From contig OV884011.1 in assembly GCA_930367205.1 (NCBI GenBank), positions 166,419,226 through 166,483,225 on the forward strand: 64,000 nt of DNA, in the 5' to 3' direction. Shown here one piece after another: positions 1 through 13,400 of the stretch (position 1 is its first letter; each line of letters starts with the position of its first letter). The stretch comes from Acanthosoma haemorrhoidale (lineage: Eukaryota > Arthropoda > Insecta > Hemiptera > Acanthosomatidae). The translations under genes were made by a program, and so were the position numbers. Under the pieces are notes generated by a model. That model saw only the letters and a program-made list of their open reading frames with translations, was not told the DNA's origin and did not search any database.

Positions 1-1000
1 GCCCATTCAGACATTTTCCAGACTTGTAAATGACAAAATCAATTGTAAATTATCATTCCTGAATTAGCAACGTTAATTTAAATACCACATATAAACAATT
101 TATAAAACTTTTGACCTTTTAAAAGCATAATTTTTTAAAATGAATTAAAACCCTAGCCGTAGGTGGGGGTGGGTATTGCTTAGTAGAACGGAAAATTTAA
201 GGTTATCTTGTTACATGATTATAAAGTGATTCATATTAGCGAGAGTGCACTGTATTCAATGGTTTATTAAATAGTATTCTGTTAACTATGTTAACAAATT
301 TTTACTCACAAATTTCGTCTGTAGATACTGATTTTCTCACTTTTCAGATTAGATTTATATTGATTGATCTTTAAATGGTGTTGGTTTCCGTTTCGAATTA
401 ATACTTTATTCATGTATTAAAAATATATATATCGATATACTGTCCAACAATTATTATTATTAAAGGTGTTAAATAATCATTTATTTAGATCAGCAATTTT
501 CAACTACAAGCACAATAGTAGAGAAGATTCTTTGTTTCAGTTTACGTTACTGAAATTATTTCAACTATGCCTTAATTATTTGTCTGGACAACGAATATTT
601 CTAACATGTATTAACTAAAATCACAAATAATTATTTTTTATTCTTCCTCATTTAAATTGTATAAATATACAAAATTGTTCGTGATATGAAGGTTCCAAGC
701 TCAATCCCCCTGAAGAACGGTGAATTTCTTTTCACTTTCACTAAGTTCGTTTCACTTCTACTAAGAAGTAGTTTGATATAATAGTCGGCCATTCCAGGCT
801 TGATTAAGTTGACACGAAAAATCGATATAAAAATGAAAAGTAACATATTTATTTAAAATGAGCCTTACATTTTTGTTCTCCCTAACTCTAATAACTAACG
901 TTAATAATTAAGAACTGAATCAAACCGTAAATAATATTTGTGAAATAACCGAGAATCGACTCTAGGACTCAACCTACTGATTACCATTTTACTCACTTAT
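1..1000. other. Intronic or upstream DNA of brm, no gene seen
   Basis: AT-rich sequence without a recognisable exon. The brm reading frame entering at 1469 starts mid-codon, so the N-terminal exons (QLQ, HSA and BRK regions in the family) must lie left of the window. I saw none of them here. Confidence 0.6.
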
Positions 1001-1135
1001 TCTCATCTGAGCTCGACCCTTATTGTCTCGTTAGCTTTGACAATGTTTGATACCAAAGGGTAAGCTCAGATGAGAGAGCTGTCGGGTAGAAACCAGCATT
1101 TTCTAGGTTCGAATCTGAGCTTGTGTCACTATAAT
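1001..1135 (+). repeat. tRNA-like (SINE-type) sequence with inverted repeat
   Basis: A B-box-like stretch GGTTCGAATC lies at 1106-1115. About 40 nt upstream is an A-box-like stretch, TAAGCTCAGATGAGAGAGC (1061-1079), and a T-run follows downstream. There is no convincing acceptor stem, so this is a tRNA-derived SINE or tRNA relic rather than a tRNA gene. A 13-bp perfect inverted repeat (1001-1013 against 1063-1075) overlaps the A-box. Confidence 0.4.
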
Positions 1136-1468
1136 TTTTTTTCTTTCACCAATGTATTATTACAAAATTATTAATTTCGAATTGGGAGACTAGGTTACAA
1201 CATTTCTTGTCTATCTTCAGGCCTTATTTTGTTTGTTTAAATTTAGTGGTTCTTATGGAAATTTTTAAATATGTTGTATTTTCCTTTTTATTTGTATACC
1301 GTATTTTATTTTAGTTTCATTGATTACAATTTTTTATCTTTTAACATTTATTTATGCCATGGGTTATATTCATTTTGTTTTGATTTTATTTATTTAAATT
1401 ATCAATTTTTTCTTTATTTTAATTTGTTTTGTTTCTTTTTTTCCCCCTCTTCACGTCTGTGCTGATAG

Positions 1469-4400
1469 GTGGTTTTTCAATGCTAGGAAAAGATGAAAAT
1501 GACAGCAAACTATCAGTCGATGAGGAAGCGAGAAAAATGTTAAAGAAAGCTAAAGTCGAAGACGATGAATACAAAAATACTACTGAGGAACATACATATT
1601 ACAGGTAAAACAATCGTTATTAACTTTTTTTTGTTTTATTACAATTACTAAACATCATTGCCTAATATAATAAAATCTATGTCATAGCTATCTTCTCTTG
1701 TAGAAAAGGTATTTTTATTTCAATTCTAATTGTCTTAAATAGATTAATTAAAAGTGAATTTGTTAAAGAAAAATATTCATTGGCATTGAACTAGAGCAGC
1801 TGATTTGACAATTTATTTGTATTTATGTTATTTTATGCATCGAATTATGCTGTTTACCTGTCAATAGAAAGTTTGGTGTACTTCATCATTGGGTAAAACT
1901 GTCACATAGGAATTTCTATTCATTTATTTTTCCAATACAACTCATTTTAAATAACTAAGTTATAATCTGGTATATATATAAATTTTTTTTTTCATTAGTA
2001 TCGCTCACACCGTGCATGAGATGGTTACCGAGCAAGCTACGATCATGATCAACGGAAAGCTGAAAGAGTACCAAATCAAAGGTCTAGAATGGCTCGTGTC
2101 TCTGTATAACAACAACTTGAATGGTATTCTGGCCGATGAGATGGGTCTCGGAAAGACTATTCAGACCATTGGCCTCATAACTTATTTGATGGAAAAGAAA
2201 AAAGTCAATGGGCCTTACCTCATTATTGTACCATTGTCGTAAGTACGAAATTCTTAATTTAGTTAGATCATTCTTAATTCTTATTAGTTCATGTTTAGCA
2301 GTACTGCTACCAAAGGGATACTTCTAGTGCTGCAAGCTTATTCATTTTTCAACCGTGTGAATCTCTATTATACATATTATTGTAATATTTTCTTAATTAC
2401 TCTATTAATAATATTTATTTTAACTATTTATAAAAAAAAAAAAAACTTTATATTCAAACTTTTACTTTAATCCAGGGTTCTGTTAAATTTTTAGGAAATT
2501 TTTGGCAAAAAGACTATTGATTTTATTATTACTAACATTTACAAACAAATTTTACATACAAATATTATCACGTACTTTTAATTTCTTCTTTTGCTGGCCA
2601 GCGCTTCTTCGCGTTTGTATCCTCGTTGTTCATGTCAATCTTTGCTCGATCTGACTTGTCTTCATGTTGGTTGATATTAAAGTTGTCCTGATGTTGACAA
2701 ATGAAAAAGGGACCACATGGTCTTAGCTTGGGTACGCCACCTTCTATCACCGTGTCTGCCCAACGACTCCTTCTCTCGTCAGGAGGTTCATCCCCCACTT
2801 CTCACTACTTACTCTATACGACCAGTCAGGAGGTTCATTTCCTGTCCGATGCCTTCTTGACTTATAATTTCGTATTTTTCCGAGATTTTCCACACAAGCA
2901 ACATTCAAAATCATCATTTTAAAATATCATAACATTCGGGTCCGCTCCGATTTAAAAATTTTTTGAGCTTGTCGATAAAAATTTTTCATTCCACTTTACT
3001 TTTGATTTCACTTATTCACTTTTTTAGCACTTTGACAGTTTGCATTTTCTTATTACTAATTGACAAAATCAGATTATGTGTCACCAAAATTTTACATATT
3101 TCATTTCAACCATTTACATCACAAATGTAATTGTACCTTACAGACATATTAGCTTTTTAACTATAGTGCCATCAATTTATAATTTCCCAGTTTTTACATT
3201 GCTCGTTTGACAATATCTTTATAATAAAATATTAATTACTTTTAAATTTCAAACTTTTATATACCTTTTAACATTTACCAACTTGATTTGTACAAATTAA
3301 ACATACTAACATTTTAGTACATTAAAATAAAATTCAAATTTTTTAAGTTTTTACATGTGTCCATTTGACACTACCATACCATTTTAATACAATACAATAA
3401 CTTCAATTTAAGTTTTTAGATAGATTTTAACATATTGACAAATTTGATTGTACAAATAAACACACCAAAATTTAAACATTAGAATAAACTTCAATTTTTA
3501 AGTTTTTACATGTGTCCGATTGACACTATTTTCATATAAGGTTTTAATGAATTTAAAATTTCAATTTTTTCTATAGATGTTAACATATTTGATTGTCCAG
3601 ATAAACACCTTACCATTTTAATACAATACAATAACTTCAATTCAAGTTTTTAGATAGATTTTAACATATTGACAAATTTGATTGTACAAATAAACACACC
3701 AACATTTAAACATTAGAATAAACTTCAATTTTTAAGTTTTTACATGTGTCCGATTGACACTATTTTCATATAAGGTTTTAATGAATTTAAAATTTCAATT
3801 TTTTCTATAGATGTTAACATATTTGATTGTACAGATAAACACCATACCATTTTAATACAATACAATAACTTCAATTCAAGTTTTTAGATAGATTTTAACA
3901 TATAGACAAACTCGATTGTACAAATTCTTACACGATCCTGATTGATGTTATTTTAATAATAAATTATTTCAATTGATTTTACTTTCAAGCTTTTCAATGT
4001 CTTTTACCATAATTTCAACTTTGATTTTACACTATAATAAACTTTAATTTTCAAACTTTACATATGCCTATTTTCCAATTTTTAATAATAGATTTTTCTA
4101 TTAATTTTAAATTTTTTATTTTATTTTTAATTACTTTTTTATATTTATCCGATTACCATTATTTCGTAATAATAAGGTATAGCTATTTTTTTTCTTTTCT
4201 TTTTATAATTATATTCCATTGTATTAAAAACATCTCTGGAGCTATTTTTGCATTCTTTCCATTTGTTTATTTTTATGTTGTTCCTATTGAACTCGCCAAA
4301 GGAAATTTCACTAGCATGATATAAAATGTTAAATTGGAATCTTTTCCAATTCAAACTTTTACCTATTATACTTTTTATTTTACTTATATTTTTTACTGAA

Positions 4401-7400
4401 TCAGAATTTCTAAATTGCTGAATCTCTAAATTATCATTATCGTTAATTATTTGTCTTACATCAGGATTAATTACCGGTTCATTATTTATGCACGTTTTTT
4501 GTTTCTCAAATTTAATTTCCCTTTTTAAAGGATGTATTTTTTCATCCAGTTGTACATCAGACTGTTTGAAAGAATTTTGTAATTTTTGTTCACTGATTTC
4601 TTTTTTACTGTCATTATTATCATTAATATGTGTATCTAAATTATTTTTAATTAGTTCCCGTTCATAATCTACGAGTTTACTTTCGGTTTCTAATCTATCT
4701 TCTTTGAAATCATTTATCTGATTTCCCAGTTCCGGTTTTAAATCCGTTTCTTTATCAAGGTTTACATTCAATTCTTTGAAAGGATTTTGTAATCTTTGTT
4801 CAAAGATATCTAATCTTTTGTTTAATTTTTCGAAATTTTCGTTCATATTTTGTTCTTTAAAACCTTCGTCTAATATACGACTCTGTTCTTTAAAACCTTC
4901 GTTTAATATACGATTCTGTTCGTCTAATTTTTTGTTCATATTTTCATTAAATTCTTCTAATTTACGATTATTTTCGTCTAATTTTTCGTTCAAATCACGT
5001 TTATTTTCGGCCATATCACTTTTAGTTTCTTCTAATTTACGATTATTTTCGTCTAATTTTTCCATCATCAACCTAAATAACTTTTGCATCTCACTTTCCT
5101 CCCGACTTGATTCATTTAAACTAAAATTTTGATCATTGTTTGATACGCTCGTACAAGCACGTGGTTGCCTATTGTAAAACTCATTCTCTTTATTATCTAC
5201 GTATCTATCTATTATAGTTTGCTCATTTGGATTAATATTTACACTATGCTTATCTTTTTCCATGACTGAATTCTATTAATATGAATCTTAATCACCAATA
5301 CAATTTTTAACCTAACCTTTATCAAATTTAACACAATTTTCGTGACACTCTTTATAATCCTTTAGCCAGATTTCCTATATTAACATTTGCCTGTTCTCGG
5401 GCGCCAAATATTGTAATATTTTCTTATTACTCTTTTAAATATCATTATTTTAATTATTTATAAAAAAAAAACAAAAAAACTTTATATTCAAACTTTTACT
5501 TTAATCCAGGGTTCTGTTAAATTTTTAGGAAATTTTTGGCAAAAAGACTATTGATTTTATTATTACTAACATTTACAAACAAATTTTACATACAAATATT
5601 ATCACGTACTTTTAATTTCTTCTTTTGCTGGCCAGCGCTTCTTCGCGTTTGTATCCTCGTTGTTCATGTCAATCTTTGCTCGATCTGACTTGTCTTCATG
5701 TTGGTTGATATTAAAGTTGTCCTGATGTTGACAAATGAAAAAGGGACCACATGGTCTTAGCTTGGGTACGCCACCTTCTATCACCGTGTCTGCCCAACGA
5801 CTCCTTCTCTCGTCAGGAGGTTCATCCCCCACTTCTCACTACTTACTCTATACGACCAGTCAGGAGGTTCATTTCCTGTCCGATGCCTTCTTGACTTATA
5901 ATTTCGTATTTTTCCGAGATTTTCCACACAAGCAACATTCAAAATCATCATTTTAAAATATCATAACAATATTGCCAACAAATATCATTCCAAAATCTTT
6001 GTGACCTTGAATTGTATTGACTGTAGCACTAGACGTACAGTAGCACTTATTGATGATCGAAGCCAGGGTCTAAGGGATCGTTGAATTTATCAATTCTTAC
6101 AAAAAAGCACCTCATGATTTTTTAAGTATGATGGTTAAATAGTGTGACAATTTAAAACTTATATCTTATAACACACATTTTATACGATTCATAATGTTTG
6201 TTTATAGGACATTGTCTAATTGGGTTTTGGAATTTGAAAAATGGGCCCCATCAGTGTTTGTGGTAGCTTATAAAGGATCTCCAGCGATGAGACGAACTCT
6301 ACAATCTCAGATGCGCTCTACGAAATTCAATGTTCTCCTCACAACTTACGAATACGTCATTAAAGATAAAGCTGTACTTGCAAAGGTAATACTGAATTTT
6401 TATAAATTATTACTTGGATTTTATCGTGAGTATTGATTTATACTAACCTTATTCCGTTGTGTCTTGTTCAGTTGCATTGGAAATACATGATCATTGATGA
6501 GGGTCACAGGATGAAGAATCATCATTGCAAGCTGACTCAAGTACTCAACACACATTATTTGGCCCCGCATCGTCTACTCCTCACAGGAACACCCCTACAG
6601 AACAAACTCCCCGAGCTCTGGGCGCTTCTCAATTTCCTCCTGCCATCTATTTTCAAGTCTTGTTCCACGTTTGAACAGTGGTTCAACGCTCCCTTCGCTA
6701 CTACCGGAGAGAAGGTATGCTGTTTTATTTTTTTCATAGTGATGTAGAGCTATAATAAAAAGTAGAATTGTTTTAACCATATGATTTTGTAGGTTGAATT
6801 GAATGAGGAAGAAACCATTTTGATTATCAGACGTTTGCACAAGGTACTCAGGCCTTTCCTACTCCGTAGACTGAAAAAGGAAGTAGAAAGCCAACTTCCT
6901 GAGAAAATTGAGTACATTATTAAATGTGACATGTCTGGTCTCCAGCGTGTTCTTTACAGGTATGTTCTTACCGTAGTCAATTAAGTTGATAAAACATTAC
7001 TATGTTTTTATTTAATGGTTATTTATTTTGTTAGGCACATGCAGAGTAAAGGTGTTCTTCTGACCGATGGATCTGAGAAAGGCAAGCAGGGCAAGGGCGG
7101 TGCCAAAGCTCTTATGAACACCATCGTTCAGCTGAGGAAGCTCTGTAACCATCCTTTTATGTTCCATCACATCGAGGAGAAGTACTGTGATCATGTCGGT
7201 CAGAACAATGTTGTTACTGGGTAAGTTTGTACACATGTGGTCTGAAAAGTTTCCGACCACAACATGAAAATGATAATAAAATAAATAAAAGCTTTGTTAG
7301 GTCGGAAAATTTTCTGACCACCCTCATACGATAATCACCTTAGTATAAGGAATGTACATTGTAACAAAACAACTAGAACAATAATGAAGTAAAAATAACA

Positions 7401-10400
7401 AAGTTACAAATAAATTGGCAAGAGATTATACTGCCCTGTTGGATATATGGATAATGTTTACTTCTTTGAATTTACATATATTTCAATAGATAAATAATTC
7501 ATGCGTTTACAATTTTTTCCAAAAAATATGAAAAAACTTGATTAAAAATGTATTTATAACATATGCTGCATTTAAAGATGAGTGTTGCTATTAATCTATT
7601 ATTGATTTAATTAAATTTTACAAGGGGTCTGTTTAATGTTATAATAATATTGATGATTGATATAATCTAACATCACAAATACTTACTTGTTCGGATCATT
7701 TGTCCCTCTATATATTTTCATTTAAGCTTGCCTGTTCTTGCAATACAAGTTCCCCTCCCATAGAGTCTGTCCGCTCTGGTCCACACATTCCTAGTTTTTG
7801 CTAGAATCCTCTGGAACCTCCCTCCCAATCCACAGTCAACTAAAACTTTACAATATCCTCTCAAACCACCAACATTTTGTAAATTTATTTTATATAATAG
7901 CTTATTTCTTTTCTAAGCCTCTTATTTTTATTTGCGCTTTTCTTATTTTTATGTTTTCATTTATTTATAGGCCTGACCTGTTTCGGGTATCAGGAAAATT
8001 TGAGTTCCTCGACCGTATTTTGCCTAAACTAAAGGCAACAAACCATAGAGTTCTTCTTTTCTGTCAAATGACACAGCTGATGACCATCATGGAAGACTAT
8101 CTAACCTGGAGTGGGTTCTCATACCTTCGTCTTGATGGTACGACCAAATCTGAAGATAGAGGGGATCTTCTTAAGAAATTCAACAGTCCTGACAGCGAAT
8201 ATTTCATTTTCCTGCTGTCCACAAGGGCTGGAGGTCTTGGGTTGAATTTGCAGGCTGCCGATACTGTCATCATATTCGATTCTGATTGGAATCCTCACCA
8301 GGTTTGTAAATTTAGATGTATATTTATTTTATTAAAATCTATCTTACTTACATTAATTTTATTGGATTATTTTAATTGAAATTTGAATTAATATTCAACA
8401 GGATTTACAAGCTCAAGACAGAGCCCACAGGATTGGGCAGCAGAACGAGGTTAGGGTTTTACGACTGATGACAGTAAATTCTGTAGAGGAACGTATCCTT
8501 GCTGCAGCTCGTTACAAACTAAATATGGATGAAAAAGTTATCCAGGCTGGTATGTTTGATCAGAAATCTACAGGAACGGAAAGGCAGAAGTTTTTGCAGA
8601 ATATCCTTCATCAAGATGACGCTGATGATGAGGTTGGTTTATTCAGATAAATTAATGTTTGTTTTTCAAGTTGCTTTTCTGACCTTTATTGTATGAATTG
8701 AGTACGTTTAACAACATCACAAATTTATCAAAGGGAATCAAATCTTTTTGGAAATTGTTTATTAATCATCAATATAATATGAAAGTTGCTAGATTCTGAA
8801 AAGCTAGGCACTCGGGTAAAAAAAAAAATATAAATATCAATTAATTGTTAGTTTTCAAAGACAAACAAAAGAAACAAGGTGTGTAGAAGAGTTTGTTTGG
8901 AAATCAGCTTAGGTTAGTGAAAGAGAGTTGTTAGGTTATCAGATTTATTAATGGGTAATGTTCTGACTTACCATGTTGGTTGCAGCGGGCCCTACTGTGA
9001 CATGGTATGATAGGGTAGGTATGTCGACTGTTGGAACAATTAACCCCTTGACATACAAACAAAATGCGCGTCAACGTCATATATATCGCGAAGATAGTGC
9101 AATATGGCCAAAAAACGTTAACAAGGTATAATTTTCGAAAATATGGGTGTTTCTATTATTTTTTGCTTGGACCAATACATATCTATTTTAGATTTTTATA
9201 TCTGTGACATAATAATGCAAAATATGCTCTAACTTCATCATTTGTTAGTGGATACCAGTCCTTGTTCATTTTTGTATTCTGTTCCATTTCCATTTGTGCT
9301 GCATATCTATTCGTTTCTCTGACGTATCATTTCCAAAAAGTCATCACTTAAAACTTGTTTGAAAACACGCAGAGGTGTTGCATTTGTACCTAATCTTTGT
9401 AGAGCAGAGCAGTTCATGACTGTAGTTTCAGTAAATTGTTTGATATTGACAATATTTTATTTTTTTTTTCCAATTACATTCATCCTATGGAACATCACAT
9501 TTGTCACTGCTTGAAATAGGTCTCGCATGTTTACGCACATTTTGTCGAATAGAATAGCTTCACTTGAATACTCAACAGTATAAACACTTTGATGACCATT
9601 TTCAATCTCACTATCATCACTAGAGTAATCTAATACACTTCCATCGTCACTTTCATATAGTACATGCTACTGAAACATGTTGGGAGCACTATTTCTAATT
9701 TTTACTAAATTCAAATATGTTCTACGGCGTTCATCGTGCGAGGTCAGTATTGTACTGATTACCGCTTTCATCGTGCGTTGTTGACTGTTTTAGCCGATCG
9801 ATTTAGTTTATCGGTACTGACTTTGAGAAGGGGAAAACATCTTAAACAAAACAGGATCAAGGCATGACTACTGTGGAAGAGAACCTAATATTATACTGTG
9901 TGGTGTGCGCTGAAGAAAGTTTTTACTGTCTCGGAGACGTCGAAGTTTACAATTTCGCATGAAATGAATGACATCTCCCTGACATCATTGTACGTCAAGA
10001 GGTTAAGGGTAATGAGTATTATCAATATTCTCTTCCATTTCACGCTAAGACTTGTTGCAGGCATACACAGAATGTCGAAACATTGTCTATCAATACATTT
10101 GAAAAAAACATAACAATTCTCTTTCATCAAATCAGCCAATTTCCCGACAAAAACGTTCAGAAATATTTTTATACTCGCTGCTGGCTAACAATGAATGACC
10201 TTGTACGAAAAGACACAAGCATCATAGAAGCAGGTGCTTTTCTGTACCTATCTCTTTGAATTTGTTGTCTTCCTAAATCACAATTCTTGACTATCATCAA
10301 GAACAAGCTTTAAAGAATTCTCTTTTTTCTTCAAAGGACTTTTTTGACAAAAGCTTGCGCCCTTTTCGACTATTAACAAACACTGGCCGCTCTCGTGAAA

Positions 10401-13400
10401 GCTATTTATATCTTCTATATCATATCAATAATTGTGAGTATTATACAAACAATTGTGAACGAAAACATTTAAATATTTATTAACATCTTCATATATTCTA
10501 AATGCTGGAATATTAAATATAAAGTCAACATTATTCTCAGAGCATAGGTTTTTATTTATTTATTATAAACATTACCATTAGTGGTATAAACTCATACAAA
10601 TAAGGTTATTATTAAATTTAATTCTAAACCTACCATAGTAGGCTGCATAAATAAATATATGAAAATATAACAAATTTTGAATGTTTTTATAGGAAAATGA
10701 AGTTCCTGATGATGAAATGGTGAACCGGATGATAGCTAGAACAGAAGATGAATTCATTCTTTTCCAAAAGATTGACTTGGAGCGGAGGAGGGAAGATGCG
10801 AAGCTGGGACCTAACAGAAAGTCCAGGCTTGTAGAAGAGTCTGAACTGCCGGACTGGCTTACTAGATCAAACGATGATGAGGTTTGTCATTTTAATAATT
10901 TTTAGTTAATGAATCTTTGTGGGAAACGAGTGCAAATCAATATTCATTTATATTTTAGATTGAAAAGTGGACATACGAAGAAACTGAAGTCCAGATGGGT
11001 AGAGGCAACAGGCAGAGAAAAGAAGTTGATTATACGGATAGCCTCACTGAAAAAGAATGGATGAAGGTGAAGAATGAATAATATTTTAATCATAATATAT
11101 ACTTGATTTTTTTTTTTTCTGGCAAGTTAAAGCTATAATTTTGGTTTATATTGTATCAAATTACTACTCTAGGCTATCGATGACAACGTTGATGAATTTG
11201 AGGACGATGAAGAGGAAGAGATAAAGACAAAGAAGAGAGGAAAAAGGAGAAGACGTGGGGAAGAAGAGGAGGAAGAAAGCAGCAGTTCAAAGAAACGGAA
11301 ATATTTGCCATCTGAAAACAAACTGAGACGCCGTATGCGCAACCTTATGAACATAGTCGTCAAATATACTGATAGGTAATTAAATGTTATGATGATCAGT
11401 TTATTTATATTCATAGCCAAATTAATGTATATTGAATAGCTTAGTGATCTGATCGTTCTAAAATTTTGAATGTATATTCTGCAACATCTTACAGTATGCT
11501 ATAATAAGTTAAAATACGATATCAGAAAGTATGAAAGAAAAAACTGTATTGCTAAGTCACGATTTTTTTCAAAGCAACTGCTCTGAACAATTTGATATTT
11601 GAAGGTATGATTTTTCCCTGTAGTTAAAGAATTTCATATAACAGTATTCTAAAAAATACAGTTTTGAGAGCAGCCGTATAAAACAATTTCTTTGCTCTTT
11701 TCGTCTAAACTAGAATGTTACAAAAGTTCTTGTACATAAAACTAATTTATTTCAAAAATTAATATACTAATGGTAACGTCTAAAGCTGTTATTGTACCCA
11801 CTATTACTCGTGTGGTCACGTATAAATCCTAGCCTACACTCTCATTACCATCAAGAATCGAAAGGCAATCTGGACATCGTAAAGCTTAGATTTATTTTCC
11901 CAGTATAGAAGCTTTTCAACCAGCGCTGCCATATTTTCACAGAACAAATTTTTTCCGCTAAAATAAATGAAACAGAAATCTATAATTACATAAGGGATTA
12001 ACCAATGATATAAATTATATAAACAAAAAAATTCAAATAAGGTTTCATAATATGTTGTTTTAAAGTCAACACAATGGTTTCATGCACAAGAACGTTTGTT
12101 TAAATTTAGCATATATTTCTGAAAATAAATTATGACATACAAGTTTATAAAGTTTTTTTAGGTCAAATAAAAAAATATTTTCTTTATTCAATGAAAAAAA
12201 TTATTTTTAAATGATAAGCTATTGAGCTTAGTATGAACTCTAGTGTCTTTTAATTAATTCTGAATTTTATCTTTTTTAGTGATTCCAGAGTCCTCAGCGA
12301 ACCGTTTATGAAACTCCCGTCTCGCCATAAATACCCAGATTATTATGAGCTGATAAAAAAACCGATTGATATCAAAAGGATCCTTAGTAAAGTGGAAGAG
12401 TTCAAAGTAAGTTTGTTTGAAATGTATGGACAGTCCACATACAAAAGTTTATTACAATGACAATTGTAATGTGTCATTCATTTTATAAATTTTTGTTCAC
12501 ATATTCTAAGATCCGCTTCGTCCTTTTTTCAATTTTGCAGTATGCTGATATAGACGAACTAGAAAAAGACTTCATGCAGCTTTGTAAAAATGCGCAGACT
12601 TATAACGAAGAAGCGTCCTTGATCTACGAAGATTCAATTGTGCTCGAGAGTGTATTCTCAAATGCTCGTCAGAAAGTCGAACAAGAAGCTGACTCGGACG
12701 ATGACGAGAGTAAAGGTCAGTTCATTTTCACATTAATTTTATACAGTAACCAAGTACCTTCTATTAATTAATTTTGAAATTTATTATTATCGATGTTGTT
12801 AAACAGTGGAGATCCCAAAGGCAGTCCCAAATTTTGCCTGTATAATAGAATATTAAGAAAAAATATATTTTAAATTTGTGTCATTAGTGTATGTTGATCT
12901 CACAATAAGTGCTTCAGTACAAACTTGTGATAATCAATTTTAAAATTTCTGATCATCCCTTGTTGTTTAGCGGTACGGTGGAGCTACCCAAAGGCCCAAT
13001 ATTTTCTCCATTATAAATAGAATATTGAATTCAAATTTAGAAAATTTTGGTTGGTGTATAGATTTTCTAACTGCAAGAATTCTTTTGTGCACATTTCTGA
13101 TAATTAATTAAAAATTTTTATTATCTCTTGATCCTAAGGTCTGAAATGGAAGACAGTAGTTGTACTCGTGGTTGGATAACTGCTAGGGATAACTTAATTT
13201 TTGGATGAGATTTTGTATTATCCATTCACAAATTGCTCCCCTGTTGCAACCCGTCATTACCTCCTGTACTATTCAGTTCTCTTTTTAAACGTTCAGAACA
13301 TAAAAAACTTTTTTCATAATTCATCACTTTCACATTTGTCAAAATGAAGAACTGTTATACATCTTTTTCAGAGTAAAAAAGAACTATGAATTCATTAAAT

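Larger units (their letters stand above)
2374..5973 (-). mobile_element. LTR retrotransposon, non-autonomous, in a brm intron
   Basis: Two long direct repeats (2379-2934 and 5410-5968) bracket a 2,475-bp interior. A perfect 5-bp target duplication ATATT flanks the whole (2374-2378 and 5969-5973). A primer-binding site next to the right-hand LTR sets the orientation to minus, so the element is antisense to brm. A purine-leaning stretch sits inside the left LTR, at the expected polypurine position. The interior holds one 372-codon reading frame and no protease, reverse transcriptase, RNase H or integrase. Mobility would therefore need enzymes from a relative. A Ty3/gypsy-like origin is possible but unproven without pol. 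Confidence 0.88.

Noticed and set aside
3375..3910. CRISPR-like array
   Set aside because: The repeat is 234 bp long with no spacers, lies in an animal intron inside a retrotransposon, and has about 2.3 copies.
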